Source: Limnovirga sp038203525
GTDB lineage: Bacteria; Bacteroidota; Bacteroidia; Chitinophagales; Chitinophagaceae
Direction of reading: 5' to 3'
Assembly (NCBI GenBank): GCA_038203525.1
Contig: JBBRDW010000139.1
Span: forward strand, 1-11,119
Length of the DNA: 11,119 bases
Numbering within the stretch: the stretch's first letter is position 1; each line of letters opens with the position of its first letter. A program made the position numbers and the translations under genes. Of this stretch, positions 6,483 to 11,119 are shown piece after piece. The notes under the pieces were generated by a model. The model saw only the letters and a list, made by a program, of their open reading frames with translations, did no database searches and was not told the DNA's origin.

Positions 6483-7247
6483 ATGAAGAAACTAATATAC
6501 AAGGCGGCTTTATTATTCTGTAGTTTTTTGGTTATACAGACTGCCAACGCACAAACCGTTTTCCGTTTAGGTATTAAAGCAGGCGTAAGCATACCCAATC
6601 TTCAGTCCTCGGGCAATAACCCTGTAAGCTCAGGTTGGTCTTCGGGGCAGGGCCCTTATGCGGGAGTAGTTGCAGAACTTCAAATTAGCAGCAAATTTTA
6701 CCTTCAGGGGGAATTGAACTATTCATCGCAGGGTGGCAAGAAAGATGGAGTACAGGCAATACCCACATTGGGCTACGAAGCTTTTTTTCCACCTGGTACA
6801 CCCGTGCCGCCTTACCTATTTGCTGATTTTTACAGCGAAGCAAAGTTCGGCTACCTTGAACTGCCGGTGCTGCTAAAAGCGGAGTTTTCGATTAGTAAAA
6901 CACTGTGGTTCTTTGTAAATGGCGGCCCGTACTTTGGATATATACTCAGCGCAAAAAATATTACCAGCGGCTCTAGTAAAATTTATTTCGACGAAAACCT
7001 GACACAGGTTTTTTTGCCAACTGCAATTTCTTTTGATCAAACTATGGATATAAAAAGTGACCTGAAGAAATTCAATTTTGGCATTCAGGGTGGTGTTGGC
7101 TTAGCGTTAAACCTCGCTAACCTGAATAAGCTTACGCTTACAGTTGGAGGCAACTATGGATTGGTGCCTATACAAAAGGATGAAGCAAACGGAAAGAATA
7201 ATATTGGTGCTGCCACTGCTGCGCTTGGGTATATTATTAGATTATGA
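6483..7247 (+). CDS. Outer membrane beta-barrel protein, PorT-like family
   Basis: A 254-residue exported protein. The N-terminus MKKLIYKAALLFCSFLVIQTANAQ is a typical Sec signal peptide, with likely cleavage after ANA or ANAQ (residue 23 or 24). The mature protein alternates short amphipathic beta strands and glycine-rich turns: FRLGIKAGVSIPNL (27-40), FYLQGELNYSSQGGKK (72-87), FGYLELPVLLKAEF (122-135), LWFFVNGGPYFGYIL (141-155), FNFGIQGGVGLALNL (197-211) and a last strand, AALGYIIRL. The YLELPVLLK and GPYFGY segments are hallmarks of the Bacteroidota outer-membrane beta-barrel family that includes PorT. The barrel is predicted to sit in the outer membrane. The specific role is unknown: members range from type IX secretion parts to uncharacterised porin-like proteins, and the neighbours do not decide it. 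The signal peptide begins at the ATG at 6483, which fixes the start. Confidence 0.85.
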   Translation: MKKLIYKAALLFCSFLVIQTANAQTVFRLGIKAGVSIPNLQSSGNNPVSSGWSSGQGPYAGVVAELQISSKFYLQGELNYSSQGGKKDGVQAIPTLGYEAFFPPGTPVPPYLFADFYSEAKFGYLELPVLLKAEFSISKTLWFFVNGGPYFGYILSAKNITSGSSKIYFDENLTQVFLPTAISFDQTMDIKSDLKKFNFGIQGGVGLALNLANLNKLTLTVGGNYGLVPIQKDEANGKNNIGAATAALGYIIRL

Positions 7248-7283
7248 TTTTTAGCGGAGCAGGTTTTGTAACAGCACATTTTG

Positions 7284-7766
7284 CTAAGCTTTAATCCAGG
7301 CCATCATTACTTCATCTAAAAAGCGGTTTTCACTTTTTAGGTAAGTATACTTTTTTAGCAGACCTTCTTTTTTAAAGCCAGCTTTTTGGTAAAGGCGGAT
7401 TGCCTTTTCATTAACGGAGGCGACACTTAATTCTACTCTGAGAAAACCCTGTTCTTCTGCGTATTTAATTATTGCTCTCACCATGTTAAGGCCATGGCCC
7501 TGGCCGCCAAATAGTGGGTCTATTGCAACACCTCCAAGATAAGCTATATGCGTATTTCTGTGCATTAGCGGCATCAGTTTGAACATGCCAACGGCGGTAT
7601 TTTTTTCTTCAAAAATATACAGTAATTCTTTCCTAAATAAATCTTCGAATATTGGTTTAAAAGTTTCTGCATCCATCATTTCGTAAAGCAGAAATGGGTT
7701 TATCTGCGGGTGCATATAAAGGCCATAAACAAATTCAAAATTCTGCGCGGTTACTTTCCTGATCAT
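7284..7766 (-). CDS. GNAT-family N-acetyltransferase
   Basis: A 160-residue protein with the GCN5-related acetyltransferase fold, which transfers the acetyl group of acetyl-CoA to an amine. The beta4-alpha3 core is YLGGVAIDPLFGGQGHGLNMVRAIIKYAEEQG (76-107). GGQGHG (87-92) is the Q/RxxGxG/A pyrophosphate-binding loop. The next conserved block is LRVELSVASVNEKAIRLYQKAGFKKEGLLKKY (109-140), containing the N.KAI.LY.K.GF..EG motif, and the protein ends DEVMMAW. The alignment pattern is nearest to RimI/RimL-like and amino-acid or small-amine acetyltransferases, but the substrate cannot be told. The length is typical, with no signal peptide (cytoplasmic). It converges with the barrel gene, leaving only 36 bases between the stops. 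Confidence 0.9.
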   Translation of the reverse strand: MIRKVTAQNFEFVYGLYMHPQINPFLLYEMMDAETFKPIFEDLFRKELLYIFEEKNTAVGMFKLMPLMHRNTHIAYLGGVAIDPLFGGQGHGLNMVRAIIKYAEEQGFLRVELSVASVNEKAIRLYQKAGFKKEGLLKKYTYLKSENRFLDEVMMAWIKA

Positions 7767-7840
7767 ATATTTTCTACGGGATTTATAACGACTAACCTTT
7801 AATATTTAATGATGCCAAAGCCCCATATTATTATAGCCGA

Positions 7841-7888
7841 TGAAAGGATTGCGACGCAACGAAGATGCTATGAAAAGATTAGCTGGTA
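7841..7888 (-). repeat. Intergenic repeat family, copy D
   Basis: The core on the - strand (7841-7860) is gttgcgtcgcaatcctttca, conserved for its first 11 bases and then diverged. Next to it, still reading the - strand, is tttcatagcatcttc as the linker, and then accagct (7881-7887 on +) 20 bases from the core. The linker and outer box nearly match copy E. It lies in the 171-base gap between the GNAT and GH65 genes. Confidence 0.7.
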
Positions 7889-7937
7889 TTTCAATGATAT
7901 TGCTATTGACGTTAAGCCTTTTATACCTAAAAAAGGT

Positions 7938-9965
7938 CTATTTTACTGTATAGGTTTTCTTTTCAACACCAATGCCTTTGAGTGTAAGTGATTTCCAGCC
8001 GGCGGGCAAAGAACCTTTTAGCTGTACAATTCCTTTGGACGTAATATCGAGGCCTCCAAAACCCATGAGTACTGATTGCAGAATACCACCGGCCCCCGTG
8101 CCGAAATATGGATTGGTGCCGCCCTTAGTTTCGGCTATTACGCGAAATGGCGGAAGTAAATTGGGAAGGTAAGAATCTTTGAAAAAATGCGAAGCTTTTT
8201 CAGTATCGCCAATGCGGGCATAAAGTAGTGTGAATATAGCCTGCGTCATGGCTGGCGTACCTTCGTTGGGCACACGGGATGAATAATAGTCTAGATCCTT
8301 TTTTATTTGTGCTACATCAGTTATTTCTTTTAAAGGATAAGCGAGCAAGTTTACGTCGCCCTGTTTTATTCCTTCGCCGTTATATGCCGCATGTTCGCGT
8401 GTAACTCCGTTTTCCATTTTTAAAATGGGTATGTTATCAGCAACATTTTTCCAGTCTGTATTGGCAGCAATACCCAGCAGTTTTGCGGCTTCTGTTGCGG
8501 CGTATAAATTGGCTTTGGCTGCTGCGTTGGTAAAGGCGTTATTGTCAACGTTCTCGGCCCATTCATCTGCTGCTACCACATTTTTTATATCGTATTTACC
8601 CGGGCCATTTCTTTCAACGCGGCTTGCCCAAAAATCGGCGGTAGCTGAGAGTATGGGCCAGCCTTTTTCGCGCAGCCAGTCTTTGTCTTGCGTTACAGCA
8701 TAATAGTTCCAGGCAGCCATTGCAACATCTGCTGTTATATGGTGTTCAAATGGTCCGCTCAAGGCCCATACGGGTGTTTCTTCCACACCGGTACCGGCGC
8801 TTTCCCAGGGGAACATGGCACCCTTATAACCATGGGAGAAGGCATTTCTTTTGGCAGATTCCAGCCTTTCAAAACGATATTCTACCATGCCTTTTGCAAG
8901 TTCCGGGTGTAGAACCAGCAGCGCGGGGAACATCCACAATTCCGTATCCCAGAATACATGGCCATTGTAACCTAAACCGCTAAGGCCCATTGGCGATGGC
9001 GAGTTGGTGCTGCCCTCTCTTGTAAAAGAATACAAGTGGTACATCATGCTGTGAAGATCCTGCTGTGCTTGGGCATCACCATCAATAACAATATCGCTTT
9101 TCCAGAGATCGTCCCAGGCTTTGTTATGAAAATTTATCAAACGGTCCCGACCCTCCAGTTTCGCAAAGATGGTCATGCGTTCTGCCTCGTTCAGCGGGTC
9201 CTCATGTTGTGCGGAAGTAATGGAAGAACCTACGATTGAAAACCGGTAAGTTTCACCAGCTTTAATAGTGCGGGTAAATTTCATCAGGTGCATATTGTTA
9301 TCCCACATTTCGTGAATAACCCGCGGCTCCTGCCCATGGGGCTCGCTAAATATAAATGTATTGGAGGCACACATTAATAGTTTTCCGGTGGGGCTTTTTG
9401 CACTGGAAGTAAGCAAACTTATTACTACATGTGGCCTGTCTATTTCGTTGTAGTAATTCTGCACATCACGCAATGCATCCGGCGCTTCCATTACACTGGC
9501 GCTGTTAATGGTAATATCTTTCTTAGCGGTTATTTCCACATCCATCAGTACAGAGAAGGGTAGCTGGCGCAGCGAGTAATAAGTGGAGCGAACGGATGCT
9601 TTATCGCCAAAATCAAAACTAGAAGTAAAACCTGCGTGCTGCATATCCAGTTGTTGCGTAAAACCGGTTATGTTTTTGCCATCCACCCTTTTGCCGTCAA
9701 TATCAAGCGTCATATTCAGCAGGTTAAAACTGCGCAAAAAATTGCTAACACGGCCACGACCATACTGATCATAAGCGCCGGCCAATACCACATCTTTTAC
9801 CTTAAAAGGCTCCGGAGAAGACACAATACCAATCATACCGTTTGCAACAGTAATGCCGTAGTAATTTGAGGGATCAATCCTTTCAGCTTTAATAATCCAG
9901 GCATCCTGTGCCAAAGTATAAGTGGCAAAAAATGCAAAATTTAATAGAAAGAATATTTTTTTCAT
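7938..9965 (-). CDS. Secreted glycoside hydrolase family 65 enzyme (alpha-glucosidase type)
   Basis: A 675-residue exported enzyme with signal peptide MKKIFFLLNFAFFATYTLAQ (1-20). An N-terminal beta-sandwich (about 21-280) precedes the GH65 (alpha/alpha)6 barrel. The barrel shows GYNGHVFWDTELWMFPALLVLHPELAKGMVEYRFERL (332-368), GYKGAMFPWESAGTGVEETP (379-398) and AADEWAENVDNNAFTNAAAKANL (465-487). E468 in DEW is the expected general acid. FRVIAETKGGTNPYFGTGAGGILQSVLMGFGGL (607-639) carries E612. A Glu at this place is the general base in hydrolytic GH65 members such as the Flavobacterium johnsoniae kojibiose hydrolase, where I recall E472 and E616, the same 144-residue spacing. Phosphorylases have a phosphate-binding sequence instead. 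It is therefore predicted to hydrolyse an alpha-glucoside (kojibiose-, trehalose- or maltose-like; not resolved) in the periplasm. A short beta domain (about 640-675) closes it. Confidence 0.88.
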   Translation of the reverse strand: MKKIFFLLNFAFFATYTLAQDAWIIKAERIDPSNYYGITVANGMIGIVSSPEPFKVKDVVLAGAYDQYGRGRVSNFLRSFNLLNMTLDIDGKRVDGKNITGFTQQLDMQHAGFTSSFDFGDKASVRSTYYSLRQLPFSVLMDVEITAKKDITINSASVMEAPDALRDVQNYYNEIDRPHVVISLLTSSAKSPTGKLLMCASNTFIFSEPHGQEPRVIHEMWDNNMHLMKFTRTIKAGETYRFSIVGSSITSAQHEDPLNEAERMTIFAKLEGRDRLINFHNKAWDDLWKSDIVIDGDAQAQQDLHSMMYHLYSFTREGSTNSPSPMGLSGLGYNGHVFWDTELWMFPALLVLHPELAKGMVEYRFERLESAKRNAFSHGYKGAMFPWESAGTGVEETPVWALSGPFEHHITADVAMAAWNYYAVTQDKDWLREKGWPILSATADFWASRVERNGPGKYDIKNVVAADEWAENVDNNAFTNAAAKANLYAATEAAKLLGIAANTDWKNVADNIPILKMENGVTREHAAYNGEGIKQGDVNLLAYPLKEITDVAQIKKDLDYYSSRVPNEGTPAMTQAIFTLLYARIGDTEKASHFFKDSYLPNLLPPFRVIAETKGGTNPYFGTGAGGILQSVLMGFGGLDITSKGIVQLKGSLPAGWKSLTLKGIGVEKKTYTVK

Positions 9966-10030
9966 ACAGCCTTATTTATAGAAGTAAGCTAATATACTGC
10001 ATGTTTTTTTTTAGAAATACTTTTTTTGTT

Positions 10031-10078
10031 ACCAGCTCCGGTTTTCATGGCATCTTAGGTTGCGTCGCACTCTTGTAC
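10031..10078 (+). repeat. Intergenic repeat family, copy E (most complete)
   Basis: Outer box accagct (10031-10037), linker ttttcatggcatctt (10042-10056) and exact consensus core gttgcgtcgcactcttgtac (10059-10078). It shares all three modules with copy D, which is 2.2 kb away in the opposite orientation. Copies D and E flank the GH65 gene in inverted orientation. Confidence 0.8.
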
Positions 10079-10198
10079 CTTAGAATAGCCATGAGCGTTT
10101 AGCTGCGATCTGCGAGCTATTGGTTTTGCTTTCAAGCTTTATGTTTTGTTCGCAGCATATAACTCAATAATTGCAGTTTGCTCATCAATGTTCCGAAC

Positions 10199-10252
10199 GT
10201 AAAAGAGTGCGACGCAACGTAAGCTGCATTACTTTTTTTGTTGGGTCAATAA
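10199..10252 (-). repeat. Intergenic repeat family, copy F
   Basis: The core on the - strand (10199-10218) is one base from the consensus. Its outer box tgttgggtcaataa (10239-10252 on +) is the exact reverse complement of the 14-base box of copy A, with a 20-base linker. Copies E and F form an inverted pair 120 bases apart, so the 20-base cores could pair in a transcript. Confidence 0.78.
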
Positions 10253-10421
10253 TCTTTTAAATTAAAAACCAATTAATCTTCATTAAATCTATATAGTGTT
10301 TCTCTCCTTGGAATGAAGTTTGAACCTTAAACGGCTTTTAAGGTATAGCAGCAAGTTAAAATTTTCTTATACTTTTAAATTGAGTTTATTTTAAATCCAA
10401 TATTACCAATATCCAATAATC

Positions 10422-11119
10422 ATGAAAATCCAATTACAAAATTGTTTTGTAGCCGCCATTTGCTTTTTTTTATTTATGGCTAACTTCAATGCTGCTGCGC
10501 AACCAAGCGGCAACACAAATTACGGCATCTGGCAAAGCACCTCTGAAAAGATCAACGTAGTTTATTATCGAATTAACGGCCGGCTCGCCAACTTTAACTG
10601 GAAAGAAATAGAAGTTGCCCCGAACGTTTGGGACTGGAAGACCTTCGACAGTATTTTTACAGACCTCTCCGATGATGGTATTCCTTTTGTGTTTATGATC
10701 TATACCAAAGAGGATGCACCGGACTGGTTGTTTACCAATGGGGTACCAAAAGTTATAGTTAGAGATCCCAGTGGTAATGTAAATGGTTATGCCCCCTATT
10801 ACATTGATGACGATTATAATTTTTATTTTAAGCGGATGATTACAACGGTTCGCCAGCATGTAGAATCATTGCCATCATCAGTACGCAACCAGGTTGTTGC
10901 AGTGCAGGCCTGCTTTGGCAGCACAGGCGACCCTATCAGCTATAAAGGAACTGTAGAGCCACAGTATGATTTAACTATAGCCCAGTTTGATTCGCTCTTT
11001 CACGTATTCTCGGCCTATTACTACAATGAGTATATGAATAGCAGCCCAAAAATTTATCTGTTAAGCAATACAGCCAATGACGGCAAAGATGATATGAACT
11101 GGCTGATGAATAACTGCCC
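10422..11119 (+). CDS. Secreted glycosidase-like protein, probably (beta/alpha)8 barrel (3' end outside window)
   Basis: An open frame from ATG 10422 runs off the right edge and gives 233 residues so far. The N-terminus MKIQLQNCFVAAICFFLFMANFNAAAQ is a signal peptide with likely cleavage after residue 26 or 27. The mature part reads FNWKEIEVAPNVWDWKTFDSIFTDLSDDGIPFVFMIYTKEDAPDWLF (58-104). This has the W..iE...W.W...D.......GI...f.i......P.W pattern of the first strands and helices in clan GH-A barrels such as GH42-type beta-galactosidases. AVQACFGSTGDP (160-171) could be the strand that normally carries a catalytic residue, but the usual NE motif is not seen there, so activity is uncertain. 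It is divergent from the GH65 gene, suggesting shared control or a shared substrate class. A C-terminal sorting signal, if any, is outside the window. Confidence 0.7.
   Translation, partial: MKIQLQNCFVAAICFFLFMANFNAAAQPSGNTNYGIWQSTSEKINVVYYRINGRLANFNWKEIEVAPNVWDWKTFDSIFTDLSDDGIPFVFMIYTKEDAPDWLFTNGVPKVIVRDPSGNVNGYAPYYIDDDYNFYFKRMITTVRQHVESLPSSVRNQVVAVQACFGSTGDPISYKGTVEPQYDLTIAQFDSLFHVFSAYYYNEYMNSSPKIYLLSNTANDGKDDMNWLMNNC

Larger units (their letters stand above)
9966..10421. other. Divergent intergenic region of the two secreted-glycosidase genes
   Basis: This 456-base stretch has no convincing gene. It holds repeat copies E and F in opposite orientation (10031-10078 and 10199-10252), with agctgcgatctgcgagct (10100-10117, a tandem-like tgcgatctgcga) between them. 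The 170 bases before the ATG at 10422 are AT-rich and should include its promoter. tactttta at about 10369 is only an imperfect -7 candidate. No clear operator palindrome apart from the repeats was seen. Confidence 0.65.

Noticed and set aside
7248..7283. Bidirectional terminator between the converging barrel and GNAT genes
   Set aside because: Only a 5-base ttagc/gctaa pairing with a long loop is present; too weak to call.
7809..7991. 60-residue + strand frame
   Set aside because: It spans repeat copy D and enters the 3' end of the GH65 gene on the other strand; no coding character of its own.
9908..10102. 64-residue + strand frame ending CVALLYLRIAMSV
   Set aside because: It overlaps the GH65 signal peptide on the opposite strand and contains the translated core of copy E.
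3089..10252. CRISPR array
   Set aside because: The repeats are kilobases apart, in both orientations, and separated by genes; no regular spacers and no cas genes are present.
1..11119. tRNA or rRNA genes
   Set aside because: No cloverleaf-like or ribosomal RNA segment was recognised in any intergenic region on either strand.

Overview
The window looks like chromosomal DNA from a Bacteroidota species, most likely the Chitinophagaceae or a near relative. The basis is moderate to low G+C, AT-rich intergenic DNA, few recognisable Shine-Dalgarno sites, two sites resembling the Bacteroidota -7 promoter element (TAnnTTTG), a PorT-type outer membrane barrel protein, a bacterial GH3-type acyl-adenylase, and secreted glycosidases with Bacteroidota-style signal peptides ending in ...AQ. 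The exact genus cannot be fixed from this sequence.

Layout. Positions 1 to about 433 hold the right-hand end of an ISNCY-like insertion sequence (C-terminal transposase fragment, + strand), followed by a possible fragment of a membrane-protein gene (458-622). A hairpin terminator (771-816) closes a small unknown gene (833-1207, -). Four genes on the - strand then form the housekeeping-like core: the unknown gene, a GH3-type acyl-adenylase (1366-2859), rsmE (3407-4108, 16S rRNA m3U1498 methyltransferase) and dnaB (4307-5896, replicative helicase). A long AT-rich region (5897-6482) with several DnaA-box-like 9-mers separates dnaB from a divergent outer membrane beta-barrel gene (6483-7247, +). 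A GNAT acetyltransferase (7284-7766, -) converges on it. The last part carries a secreted GH65 alpha-glucosidase-type enzyme (7938-9965, -), and divergent from it the start of another secreted, probably (beta/alpha)8-barrel glycosidase-like protein (10422 to window end, +).

The genes do not form one pathway. The core is information processing (dnaB, rsmE). The right end is probably periplasmic or surface carbohydrate turnover, with the GH65 enzyme and the partial glycosidase-like gene sharing a divergent intergenic region.

The most unusual structure is an intergenic repeat family. Its 20-base core is gttgcgtcgcactcttgtac, present in six more or less diverged copies in both orientations. One or two copies occur in every sizeable intergenic region from 2860 onward, and none lies inside a gene. 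Three copies share a second box (ttcatagcatctt-like) about 20 bases from the core. Two copies sit inside longer inverted repeats (3051-3340 and 4151-4261), and two form an inverted pair upstream of the GH65 gene. This resembles a REP/MITE-like family and is the best candidate here for something not well described.
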